A DNA stretch of 16,856 nt, from the NCBI GenBank assembly GCA_023250175.1, contig JAHFBD010000013.1, forward strand, positions 2,086 through 18,941. Direction: 5' to 3'. Both the position numbers and the translations under genes were made by a program. How positions within the stretch are numbered: the first letter of the stretch is position 1; the number at the start of each line of letters is the position of its first letter. Below are positions 9,231 through 15,495 of this stretch, piece after piece. The DNA comes from Candidatus Melainabacteria bacterium (GTDB lineage Bacteria > Cyanobacteriota > Vampirovibrionia > 2-02-FULL-35-15). The notes under the pieces were generated by a model that did not search any database, had not been told where the DNA came from, and saw only the letters and a program-made list of their open reading frames with translations.

Positions 9231-9284
9231 GTAGACTTAGGACATTTCATAGATATAACTTATAGAAGGAGGTTGGGTAATAAA

Positions 9285-9698
9285 ATGGCAACTGAAAAAG
9301 AGTATGAAATGTTTGTTGAATATTTGCATAGAGGTGTTATGTTGCTTGATAATCCAGAGTTTGACAGTTTCCATTTTGATATAGATTTAAATAATATTCA
9401 GTGTCAAGAGTTAGCTACTGTGCTTGCTGAAGAAGGTGTCAATGATCAGAATTATTTTAAAAAAATCGAACCCAAAGCTGGTGAAATACTTAGTGAATTT
9501 TTTACACCGATAAGAATTAAAGATGTTTGTACTATTCTTGAGACAATAGAAAATAAGAATTTAAGTAACAAAGAGATGTGTGCTATAACTGCGGCATCAA
9601 GATTGTTCTTGCTGGACTCTCAGGCTGAGCACAATCATTTACCCCTTGCAATTACTCGATTAATCGAAGATGTTTACTTTGCATTTTCTGAGGCTTAG
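9285..9698 (+). CDS. Small acidic soluble protein of unknown function (137 aa)
   Basis: I do not recognise the family. The open frame extends up to a TTG at 9273, but that codon abuts the ribosome site. The ATG at 9285 (protein begins MATEKEYEMF) lies 12 bases after AGGAGG (9267-9272) and is the sensible start, although the spacing is long. The protein is acidic, apparently all-helical, and has no signal peptide, membrane segment or metal-binding cysteine cluster (its three cysteines are scattered). Near the middle is a stretch beginning FFTPIRIKDV, and a helix near residues 100-135 carries LPLAITRLIEDVYFAFSEA at the C-terminus. It stands alone: divergent from the NHL/PKD unit and separated from the Rieske gene by a palindromic repeat. 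It is well expressed in principle (strong ribosome site, recognisable promoter). Its role cannot be inferred from context. Confidence 0.75.
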   Translation: MATEKEYEMFVEYLHRGVMLLDNPEFDSFHFDIDLNNIQCQELATVLAEEGVNDQNYFKKIEPKAGEILSEFFTPIRIKDVCTILETIENKNLSNKEMCAITAASRLFLLDSQAEHNHLPLAITRLIEDVYFAFSEA

Positions 9699-9720
9699 GT
9701 AATTTGAAAACTTTTTACGG

Positions 9721-9818
9721 GTGACGTCATTGCGAGGAGCAACTTTGTTGTGACGAAGCAATCTCACGAACGCTAGGAGATTGCCACGCTTCATTTCATT
9801 CAGCTCGCGATGACGTGA
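9721..9818. repeat. Palindromic dispersed repeat (REP/MITE-like), copy 1
   Basis: A nested palindrome. The outer arms 9722-9736 and 9804-9818 (right arm CTCGCGATGACGTGA) pair at 13 of 15 positions. Within it, GCAATCTC (9758-9765) and GAGATTGC (9777-9784) form a perfect 8-bp stem. It is clearly richer in GC than its surroundings and shares blocks (TGCGAGGAG, AGCAATCTC) with the copy near 12603-12720. Similar TCATTGCGAGGAGC-type elements are, to my recollection, dispersed in several bacterial genomes. It encodes nothing. It could terminate the upstream gene and it sits directly before the Rieske promoter. Confidence 0.75.
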
Positions 9819-9833
9819 AAAGCTTAACTCATG

Positions 9834-9842
9834 TGTTACAAT
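9834..9842 (+). promoter_or_regulatory. Extended -10 element for the Rieske-glyA-transferase unit
   Basis: TG-T-TACAAT matches an extended -10 (TGnTATAAT). No good -35 is visible (positions about 9814-9819 fall in the repeat arm), which extended -10 promoters tolerate. Initiation 7-9 bases downstream would fall at 9849-9851, on or next to the ATG of the Rieske gene, giving a leaderless message. This fits the absence of a Shine-Dalgarno there. Confidence 0.45.
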
Positions 9843-9850
9843 TTTTTCAT

Positions 9851-10183
9851 ATGGAAACTGCCTCAGACTCTCAAGTTAAAGTTTGTAATGTAAATGAGCT
9901 TACCCCTGGCCAATCAAAACATATAAAGGCTAAAGATAAAGATATCGGAGTGTTTAATGTTGGTGGAAAATTTTACGCCATAGATAACATGTGTATTCAT
10001 GCGGGTGCACCACTGAATGAAGGTTTTATCAATGAAGAAAAATGCCAAGTTGCATGCAATTGGCATGGTTGGATTTTTGATTTGCCAACGGGGAAATGTG
10101 TTTCACATCCCAGGCAAGATGTCTTTGCTGGCACTTATGTAGTAAAGGTACTCAATGATGAGATATTTGTAGAGGTAGGTTAA
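9851..10183 (+). CDS. Rieske [2Fe-2S] ferredoxin, small soluble type
   Basis: 110 aa from the ATG at 9851. An upstream in-frame GTG at 9815 lies inside the palindromic repeat, adds 12 unrelated residues and has no ribosome site, so I prefer 9851. Both cluster-binding boxes are present: C48-I-H50 followed by AGAPLNEG, and C69-N-W-H72 followed by GWIFD. Together they give the two Cys and two His ligands of a Rieske [2Fe-2S] centre. The length and lack of a membrane anchor match stand-alone ferredoxins that donate electrons to oxygenases, or NirD-like small subunits. No oxygenase, reductase or nitrite reductase is nearby, so the partner is unknown. It ends 7 bases before glyA, so the two are very likely co-transcribed. 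No Shine-Dalgarno precedes the start; an extended -10 lies just upstream. Confidence 0.92.
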   Translation: METASDSQVKVCNVNELTPGQSKHIKAKDKDIGVFNVGGKFYAIDNMCIHAGAPLNEGFINEEKCQVACNWHGWIFDLPTGKCVSHPRQDVFAGTYVVKVLNDEIFVEVG

Positions 10184-10190
10184 TATAAAA

Positions 10191-11444
10191 ATGTTATTTG
10201 AGCACTTAGAAAAAACAGATCCTGAAATTTGTAGCAGTATAAATAGAGAATTTAATAGACAACAAACTAGGTTAGAGCTTATTGCAAGTGAGAACTTTAC
10301 AAGTTTGGCAGTGTTAGAAGCACAAGGCTCTGTGTTAACAAACAAATATGCTGAGGGGCTGCCAAAGAAAAGATACTATGGTGGTTGTGAATATGTCGAT
10401 GAAGTAGAATTACTTGCTATAGAGAGAGCAAAAAGACTATTTGGTGCAGAGCATGTAAATGTTCAGCCCCATAGTGGTGCTCAGGCAAACTTTGCAGTAT
10501 ATCTTGCAGCTTTAAAGCCAGGAGATACTATTTTAGGAATGTCCTTAGATCAGGGTGGACATTTAACCCATGGTGCTCCTGTAAATGTTTCTGGTAAATG
10601 GTTCAGAGCTGTTTTATATGGTGTTGATGAAAATGGTTATATTGACTATGAGAGTCTTGAAAAATTAGCAAAAACTGAAAACCCTAAGCTTATAATTGCA
10701 GGTGCTAGTGCATATTCAAGGACTATTCATTTTGATAAGTTTAAAGCCATTGCAGATTCAGTAGGTGCTTTGCTAATGGTAGATATGGCTCATATTGCAG
10801 GCTTGGTAGCTACTGGGTTACATCCAACTCCATTTCCTTATGCAGATTTTATTACAACAACTACTCATAAGACATTAAGAGGACCACGAGGTGGGATGGT
10901 ATTTTGTAAATCACAATATGCAAAGCAAATTGACTCAGCTATTTTTCCGGGTTCTCAAGGTGGTCCCTTAATGCATGTAATTGCAGCAAAAGCAGTTGCA
11001 TTGAAAGAAGCATTAGAGCCAGGGTTTAAAGAATACCAAAAACAAGTAGTAGAAAATGCAAAAGTATTAGCAGAGACTATTATAAGTTGTGGCTTAGATA
11101 TTGTAAGTGGTGGAACTGATAACCATTTATTGTTGGTGGATCTTAGAAGGGTAAACTTAACGGGTAAAGAATCAGAAGCATTATTAGATTCCATTGATAT
11201 AACGTGTAATAAAAATACAATTCCAAAAGATCCCCAATCTCCTTTTGTTACGAGTGGTATTAGATTAGGAACACCAGCAGTTACAACACGTGGTATGAAA
11301 GTAAGGGAAATGAAGGTTATTGGTGAAACCATTGTAAGTGTTTTAAAGAATCCAAATGATGAGCAAGTAAAACATAAAGCAAAGCATATTGTAGAAGCTT
11401 TATGTAAAGAATTTCCTTTATATGTTCAATATGCATGTAAGTAA
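10191..11444 (+). CDS. glyA: Serine hydroxymethyltransferase
   Basis: 417 aa, the full usual length. This cytosolic PLP enzyme interconverts serine and tetrahydrofolate with glycine and 5,10-methylene-tetrahydrofolate, the main source of one-carbon units. Diagnostic segments are all present: LIASENFTS (about 30-38), NKYAEGLPKKRYYGG (51-65), VQPHSGAQAN (91-100), GGHLTHG (122-128), VDMAHIAGL (197-205) with the PLP-contacting D198 and H201, and TTTTHKTLRGPRGG with the Schiff-base lysine K227. Position 121 is Gln where the E. coli enzyme has His in HGGHLTHG. The start ATG has only a weak purine stretch upstream (GAGGTAGG, too far away), so translation may be coupled to the Rieske gene that ends 7 bases earlier. 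The last 23 bases overlap the start of the following transferase gene. No glycine riboswitch is visible. Confidence 0.99.
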   Translation: MLFEHLEKTDPEICSSINREFNRQQTRLELIASENFTSLAVLEAQGSVLTNKYAEGLPKKRYYGGCEYVDEVELLAIERAKRLFGAEHVNVQPHSGAQANFAVYLAALKPGDTILGMSLDQGGHLTHGAPVNVSGKWFRAVLYGVDENGYIDYESLEKLAKTENPKLIIAGASAYSRTIHFDKFKAIADSVGALLMVDMAHIAGLVATGLHPTPFPYADFITTTTHKTLRGPRGGMVFCKSQYAKQIDSAIFPGSQGGPLMHVIAAKAVALKEALEPGFKEYQKQVVENAKVLAETIISCGLDIVSGGTDNHLLLVDLRRVNLTGKESEALLDSIDITCNKNTIPKDPQSPFVTSGIRLGTPAVTTRGMKVREMKVIGETIVSVLKNPNDEQVKHKAKHIVEALCKEFPLYVQYACK

Positions 11445-12594
11445 ATATTTTTTTAATTTGCAAACGGTTCAATTAATTGGATTTAGTGTGGCACTTGCAA
11501 TATCTTATTTGATCACTCCTTTTATACAATCACGTGCTTTAAAGCTTGGAGTATTAGATAAACCATCAAAGCGTAAACTGCATACTACCCCAATACCACG
11601 GTTAGGTGGAGTTAGTATTTATACGAGTTTATTTCTTACCTCGTTGATTTTTGTAACTGCATATTTAAATTATAGAACTTCAATAGTTGGTAGCTTTACC
11701 TTGCTTGGAATATTTGCTGGCGGAACAATAATTTTTTTTCTTGGGCTTTTAGATGATATTGAATCAGTTAATCCTTTTATTAAGTTATTTGTTCAAATAG
11801 CTGCAGCATCAGTATCCTGGTTGTTAGGTGTGAGGATAGTACAAGTAGTAAATCCTCTTTATCATTCTGATTTGCTTTTATTTCAAGTTTCACTTGGAGA
11901 CCAGGTCATTACTTTTAATACAGTTTTAAGCTATTTATTAACAGTGCTATGGATAGTCGGTATAACAAATGCAATAAACCTTATAGATGGCATGGATGGT
12001 TTAGCTACAGGGATATCAATTATTAGTGCAATTGCAATCTGGGCAGTAGCAGTAGACTTTCGTATAAATCAACCAGCAGGAGCTTTAATGGCAGCTACTT
12101 TAGCGGGTGCTCTTTTAGGATTTTTAAGATGGAATTTTAATCCAGCCAGAATTTTTTTAGGGGATTCTGGTGCATATTTAACAGGTTTTATTCTTGCATC
12201 TTTAACAGTAAGTTGTGTTGTTAAAAAAGTTACTTTTGTAGTTATGACACCAGTTCTTATTCTGATATTTGCACTTCCAATACTTGATACAACCTTTGCA
12301 ATAGTCCGAAGATTATTGAGGGGAAAGCCAATTCTTGAACCTGATAAAGAACATTTACATCATAGAATACTTGCAATTGGATTATCTCAGAAACGAGCAT
12401 CGTATATTTTGTATTTTATTTCAGGGATTCTTGGTATATGGGCTACATGTCTTATTAGTGGAAAGTCCTTTTATCGATTTATGATCTTAAGTTCTTTAAT
12501 AGTTGGAATAGCGTTGTTTTATGCATGCATTATTAACTGGAAACATCAGAAGTTGCTTAGAGATTTGTTTATTAAAAACAAATCGGGTGAATAA
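11422..12594 (+). CDS. WecA/TagO-type undecaprenyl-phosphate GlcNAc-1-phosphate transferase
   Basis: A 390-aa polytopic membrane protein with about ten hydrophobic segments. The family (MraY/WecA/TagO) transfers a sugar-1-phosphate from a UDP-sugar to a polyprenyl phosphate at the cytoplasmic face, starting a cell-surface polymer. Seen: LDKPSKRKLHTTPIPRLGG (45-63), the Mg2+-linked LLDD with D111 and D112, NAINLIDGMDGLA (183-195) with N183, N186 and D192, FLGDSG with D248, and DKEHLHHR (308-315). The HLHHR ending is typical of the WecA/TagO branch rather than MraY, so UDP-GlcNAc is the likely donor, though the exact sugar is inferred. Start: ATG at 11422 or 11431 (both inside the end of glyA, overlap of 23 or 14 bases) with no clear ribosome site, suggesting translational coupling to glyA. 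Confidence 0.93.
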   Translation: MFNMHVSKYFFNLQTVQLIGFSVALAISYLITPFIQSRALKLGVLDKPSKRKLHTTPIPRLGGVSIYTSLFLTSLIFVTAYLNYRTSIVGSFTLLGIFAGGTIIFFLGLLDDIESVNPFIKLFVQIAAASVSWLLGVRIVQVVNPLYHSDLLLFQVSLGDQVITFNTVLSYLLTVLWIVGITNAINLIDGMDGLATGISIISAIAIWAVAVDFRINQPAGALMAATLAGALLGFLRWNFNPARIFLGDSGAYLTGFILASLTVSCVVKKVTFVVMTPVLILIFALPILDTTFAIVRRLLRGKPILEPDKEHLHHRILAIGLSQKRASYILYFISGILGIWATCLISGKSFYRFMILSSLIVGIALFYACIINWKHQKLLRDLFIKNKSGE

Positions 12595-12602
12595 TCCCCG
12601 TC

Positions 12603-12720
12603 TTATACCATTCGGGAAAAGCAATCTCTAAAACGTTATGGAGACTGCTTTGTCGTTTTGCTCCTCGTTACTCCTCGCAGTAACGTTATGCATGTTAACT
12701 TATTTTCACACTTGGTATTA
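12603..12720. repeat. Palindromic dispersed repeat, diverged copy 2
   Basis: It fills the gap between two convergent genes. Read on the minus strand it shows TGCGAGGAG and AGCAGTCTC/AGAGATTGC blocks matching copy 1 at 9721-9818. Inner arms GCAATCTC (12621-12628) and GAGACTGC (12641-12648) pair at 7 of 8 positions. The outermost sequences, about 12603-12620 and 12703-12720, are also imperfectly complementary (about 13 of 18). It is more decayed than copy 1. It may act as a bidirectional transcription barrier here. Confidence 0.65.
12666..12685. terminator. Hairpin CGTTACT-CCTCGC-AGTAACG between convergent genes
   Basis: A perfect 7-bp stem with a 6-base loop, inside the second repeat copy. 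Its position after the WecA-like gene and downstream of the secreted-protein gene suits a bidirectional terminator. No T-run follows on either strand, so intrinsic termination would be weak; this is a positional inference. Confidence 0.35.
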
Positions 12721-13842
12721 GTCTCCAGGATCATTGTTTTGATTTTCTTGATCAAAAAGTAAATCAAATGGAATCTGTGTTTGTGGGAATCCTGGGTGTG
12801 TAGGAAGACTAGGATTGTTGTTGGGGTATCCTTGCTGGGGATATTGTGGAGGAATAAAATTCTGATTATTGTACGGAGTATTGCCAGGGTATCCTTGTTG
12901 TGGATATTGAGGAGGAATTAAATTTTGGTTGTTGTAATAGTTTGGTGGTATACCTTGCTGGTTTAAATTTTGTTTGGGCACAGTAACTGAAATTGGGTTA
13001 CCAAGGTTATCTTTTACTATTTCTTTGGTTTGATCATTTATTAAGTAACCAGTATTTGGATCGATTGAATAACTTTGTGGTTGATTTTGATAGTTTTGTG
13101 GTGGGGCATAATTATATGATGGCTGAGGTTGTTTAGGTAATTGTATTTGGGGGGCTTGGTAGTCAGGCATTACTCCTGCTTTTTGAACAAGCTTGTTAAC
13201 TCGTTCCATTAGTGGCTTCTTTCTGTTTTTAAGTATTTCTGATTTTGAAAGTAGCGTTTCTTCTAATTTAGCCACTCTAACCGGAAATGGTAGATTGTTA
13301 AAACTCATACTAAAAACTTTAGTTTCAATTTGATTAATAGCACCAACTACACCTACGTTAAAAGACTCATCATAGATAACACTATATTCCTGTTTGCTTT
13401 CATTCCTTTCAGTAACAGGTGAACTTTCTTTTGTGTTTTGTTCTTTTATTTCTGTTTTTTGAGTTTCTTGTTGTTCTTTTGGATTTATTGCATTATTTAT
13501 TTTTTTAATTCTTTGTTCAATTGTTTCATTAGATTGTTTTTTACCAAAAACAAATTCCTCAAGGCGTGAGACTCTTGCCTCTTGAGGATCACTTGAATAT
13601 TTTTCATGAAAAACTTTTTCTTCTATTAAATCGAGCTCATTTTGTTCAGTTGTTTTGCTTCCTTCTTTTTGTGGACTTGATTGAGCCGGAGTATTGGACT
13701 CAGCGGCAAAACACTTATATGAATAATATGACAGATTAAAAATCTGAATTGTGAATATAAATAAGATAGCTATTATATAAAGCTTTTGAACGTTATCTTT
13801 GCTTTTTTCTTGCTTGTGCTCTTTTTCTTTTTTTCTTAACAC
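12718..13842 (-). CDS. Secreted protein with two RLxxLExxVFG-type modules and a Pro/Gln/Asn/Tyr-rich tail
   Basis: 374 aa. A lysine-rich N-region (1-20) and a hydrophobic core (21-40) followed by CFA-AES look like an exported signal peptide; no lipobox is present. Residues about 69-117 (ELDLIEEKVF, ARVSRLEEFVFGKK) and 168-221 (AINQIETKVF, RVAKLEETLL) are two related modules of a type I associate with Melainabacteria and Cyanobacteria. A charged linker lies between them. Residues 229-374 are low complexity, rich in Pro, Gln, Asn and Tyr, including two 21-residue tandem repeats. The start is GTG at 13842, inside the end of rpsU in another frame; GAGAAG just upstream may serve as ribosome site. 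No other standard start exists before the signal peptide, and an in-frame stop lies upstream. Likely cell-wall or surface associated; function unknown. Confidence 0.8.
   Translation of the reverse strand: MLRKKEKEHKQEKSKDNVQKLYIIAILFIFTIQIFNLSYYSYKCFAAESNTPAQSSPQKEGSKTTEQNELDLIEEKVFHEKYSSDPQEARVSRLEEFVFGKKQSNETIEQRIKKINNAINPKEQQETQKTEIKEQNTKESSPVTERNESKQEYSVIYDESFNVGVVGAINQIETKVFSMSFNNLPFPVRVAKLEETLLSKSEILKNRKKPLMERVNKLVQKAGVMPDYQAPQIQLPKQPQPSYNYAPPQNYQNQPQSYSIDPNTGYLINDQTKEIVKDNLGNPISVTVPKQNLNQQGIPPNYYNNQNLIPPQYPQQGYPGNTPYNNQNFIPPQYPQQGYPNNNPSLPTHPGFPQTQIPFDLLFDQENQNNDPGD
12808..12933 (-). repeat. Two tandem 63-bp repeats encoding 21-residue Pro/Gln/Tyr units
   Basis: Residues 304-324 and 325-345 of the secreted protein share the core PPQYPQQGYP and an NNQN(L/F)I lead. 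The DNA copies are offset by exactly 63 bp and are close in sequence, indicating a recent in-frame duplication. The flanks show more degenerate versions of the same composition. Confidence 0.8.
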
Positions 13843-13966
13843 TTGGCTTCTCGTAATGTTCTCTACGTCTAACTTCTGTTAAGATTCCTGCTTTTTGGAC
13901 TTTTTTCTTAAATCTTTTTAATGCAGACTCTAAACTTTCTCCATCCTCAATTTTAACCTCTGACAA
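13793..13966 (-). CDS. rpsU: Small ribosomal subunit protein bS21
   Basis: A 57-residue basic protein, the normal size for bS21, which helps the 30S subunit recognise mRNA during initiation. The sequence runs SEVKIEDGESLESALKRFKK, then KVQKAGILTEVRRREHYEKP, then a Lys/Arg-rich tail SVKKKRKRAQARKKQR; all three parts are characteristic. The start is TTG at 13966, five bases after a strong AGGAGG (13972-13977); no ATG or GTG is suitably placed. The gene lies 87 bp after mgtE. Its last 50 bases overlap, in another frame, the start of the secreted-protein gene; the A-rich DNA for the basic tail doubles as the charged N-region of that protein's signal peptide. Confidence in the assignment is high despite the short length. 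Confidence 0.96.
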   Translation of the reverse strand: MSEVKIEDGESLESALKRFKKKVQKAGILTEVRRREHYEKPSVKKKRKRAQARKKQR

Positions 13967-13971
13967 CTTTA

Positions 13972-13977
13972 CCTCCT
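13972..13977 (-). promoter_or_regulatory. rpsU: Strong ribosome binding site deciding the TTG start of rpsU
   Basis: AGGAGG within AGAAGGAGGT lies five bases upstream of TTG at 13966. It is among the best Shine-Dalgarno matches in the window and fixes the non-ATG start. Confidence 0.85.
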
Positions 13978-14022
13978 TCTATTAATTTACCCAGAATCAC
14001 CTTAATACAAGCTTATATATTA

Positions 14023-14040
14023 TCACAGTAACAAAGTCAT
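14023..14040 (-). other. Five-codon mini-ORF (MTLLL) with its own ribosome site between mgtE and rpsU
   Basis: AAGGAG (14047-14052) overlaps the region just behind the mgtE stop and is followed after six bases by ATG-ACT-TTG-TTA-CTG-TGA. It may be chance, a relic of a lost gene, or a leader peptide ahead of rpsU. Only position and spacing support it. Confidence 0.2.
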
Positions 14041-14053
14041 AGGAAACTCCTTA

Positions 14054-15436
14054 TTATCGCAAATATTTTAAGGTAATAGAGATAATACTTAGGTAAAAAG
14101 TAAAAGTTAATATATCTAGTATCGTTGTAATAACAGGAGAACTGGCTGTTGCTGGATCCTTTTTAAGAAACTGTAACAGCATTGGAAATATCGTTCCTAA
14201 TAACACTCCAACTATCATTGAGCAAGTTAAAGCAAATGCAACAACAAGGCCTAAAGCTGGCAAATTATGAAGCCTCCATGCAATTATGCCAGTAATTATT
14301 GCACAGATTGCACCAAGTAATATACCAATTTTAAGTTCATGAAAAACATGTTTAATTGTGTTTTTAAGATCTATATCTCCGGTAACAAGTCCTCTGACAA
14401 AGATAGTTGCTGTTTGTCCCCCAACATTTCCAGATAATCCGGATAGTAATGGCATAAATGATATTGCGATTGGGACTGATGTAATAGTCTTATCAAACAA
14501 TGCAATTATAATAGCTGCAATGGTCTGACCAAAGAGTGTTAAGAGGAGCCATGGCAACCTTGCTCTTACAGCATAAGTTACTTTTCCTGAGATTAACTCG
14601 TCGGAGGGAAAAACATCGCTAATACCAGAGCCCTGATAAATATCTTCAGTTGTTTCTGTATTTAAGATATCTACTACGTCGTCAATAGTTACTATTCCTT
14701 TTAAAGAAGTCTCATCATCGATAATAGGAATTACGATTAAGTCATATTTAGACATAGTTTTGGCAATAGTTTCCTGATCATCGCTTACTTTGCCAGTAAT
14801 AACTTCAGTATCCATGTGGTTTGCCACCAGATCATGTGGCGGTACACAAATTAAATCTCTTAAACTAATTACACCGACTAATTTATTGTTGTTATCAACT
14901 ACATATAGATAGTAAATCTGAGCCTTATATTCAGCGGCTTGTCGACGTACATAATTAAAAGCAAGATGGATTGTCATGTCAGACCGTAGTTTTAAGAAGT
15001 CTGTAGACATTATTCCACCAGCGGATTCTGAAGGGTAGTGAATTAGTTCTTGAACATGGGCTTGTTGGATAGGGTCTGGAAGTACTTTTAACAACTCTAT
15101 TTTTTTTTCTTCCGGCAAATTAATTATTAAGTCAGTAGCGTCATCTACATCCATTTGAGAAATAATAGGTGCAATTATTCTTGAGCCCATTGTTTTTAAC
15201 AAGAGCATTTGGTCATCGGTGTTTAATTCAGCGAGCACTTTTGCCGCAAGAGCTAAATTAATTAAATTAAAACAATATACTTTATCTTCATCTTTTAAAT
15301 TTTCAAATGCCTCTGAAATATCTTGTGGATATTGGTCGTTTAAAAAAATATTAAGCTCTGCAGTTTGTTTCTTTTCAACAAGCTTGGCAATATTTTCAAC
15401 AATGGTAAGTTTTTGTTGTGTCTCTTTAAGTGGCAT
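14054..15436 (-). CDS. mgtE: MgtE-family magnesium transporter
   Basis: 460 aa, the usual length. MgtE is a homodimeric Mg2+ channel of the inner membrane, gated by cytosolic Mg2+. Domains: N-terminal superhelical MgtE_N (about 15-135) with repeated LP(E/D) helices, two CBS domains (about 140-200 and 205-262; SAGGIMSTDF at the entry), a plug helix, then five membrane segments (about 290-312, 319-335, 368-388, 393-420, 434-457). The signature LSGNVGGQTATIFVRGL is at 334-350, and D427-P428 and D441 in the last helices correspond to conserved pore-region acids. The ATG at 15436 is forced: a TAG lies four codons upstream in frame and no alternative start follows early. No Shine-Dalgarno is present; a 12-bp hairpin directly abuts the start. 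It lies 59 bp after the NYN gene and upstream of rpsU on the same strand. Confidence 0.97.
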   Translation of the reverse strand: MPLKETQQKLTIVENIAKLVEKKQTAELNIFLNDQYPQDISEAFENLKDEDKVYCFNLINLALAAKVLAELNTDDQMLLLKTMGSRIIAPIISQMDVDDATDLIINLPEEKKIELLKVLPDPIQQAHVQELIHYPSESAGGIMSTDFLKLRSDMTIHLAFNYVRRQAAEYKAQIYYLYVVDNNNKLVGVISLRDLICVPPHDLVANHMDTEVITGKVSDDQETIAKTMSKYDLIVIPIIDDETSLKGIVTIDDVVDILNTETTEDIYQGSGISDVFPSDELISGKVTYAVRARLPWLLLTLFGQTIAAIIIALFDKTITSVPIAISFMPLLSGLSGNVGGQTATIFVRGLVTGDIDLKNTIKHVFHELKIGILLGAICAIITGIIAWRLHNLPALGLVVAFALTCSMIVGVLLGTIFPMLLQFLKKDPATASSPVITTILDILTFTFYLSIISITLKYLR

Positions 15437-15437
15437 A

Positions 15438-15471
15438 TTAATATACTAACGGATAGTCTTTAGCATATTAA
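15438..15471 (-). promoter_or_regulatory. 12-bp inverted repeat directly before the mgtE start codon
   Basis: Minus-strand arms TTAATATGCTAA and TTAGTATATTAA flank a 10-base loop. Eleven Watson-Crick pairs plus one G-U pair would form in RNA, ending one base before the ATG. It replaces the position of a Shine-Dalgarno. It could be an RNA control hairpin, a DNA operator, or contain a -10 (TAGTAT at 15443-15448) that would give a leaderless message. Confidence 0.45.
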
Positions 15472-15495
15472 GTGTGTATCTTTAGACTTTGTATG

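Larger units (their letters stand above)
8802..9284. other. Divergent intergenic region between the exported-protein unit and the small unknown gene
   Basis: About 480 very AT-rich bases with no convincing gene. It holds the upstream sequences of two divergent units. Visible elements are a 17-bp palindrome at 8981-8997, a potential stem at 9138-9163, a sigma70-like promoter at 9203-9230 facing right, and AGGAGG at 9267-9272. I could not pick a convincing promoter for the leftward NHL/PKD unit. Some of the region could be a long 5' leader of that unit. Confidence 0.7.

Noticed and set aside
9273..9284. TTG start for the small unknown protein
   Set aside because: The TTG directly abuts AGGAGG, leaving no spacer; the ATG at 9285 is a workable start.
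9815..9850. GTG-started 12-residue N-terminal extension of the Rieske protein
   Set aside because: The GTG lies in the right arm of a palindromic repeat with no ribosome site; the Rieske domain starts normally from the ATG at 9851.
10103..10345. Minus-strand frame of 80 codons across the Rieske/glyA junction
   Set aside because: It overlaps two well-supported genes on the other strand and has no recognisable product.
10955..11332. Minus-strand frame of 125 codons inside glyA
   Set aside because: Antisense shadow of highly conserved glyA coding sequence.
12808..12933. CRISPR-like repeat array
   Set aside because: Two in-frame 63-bp units without spacers, inside a coding sequence; they are a protein tandem repeat.
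15219..15449. Plus-strand frame of 76 codons across the mgtE start
   Set aside because: Antisense to the MgtE N-domain, no ribosome site, no family resemblance.
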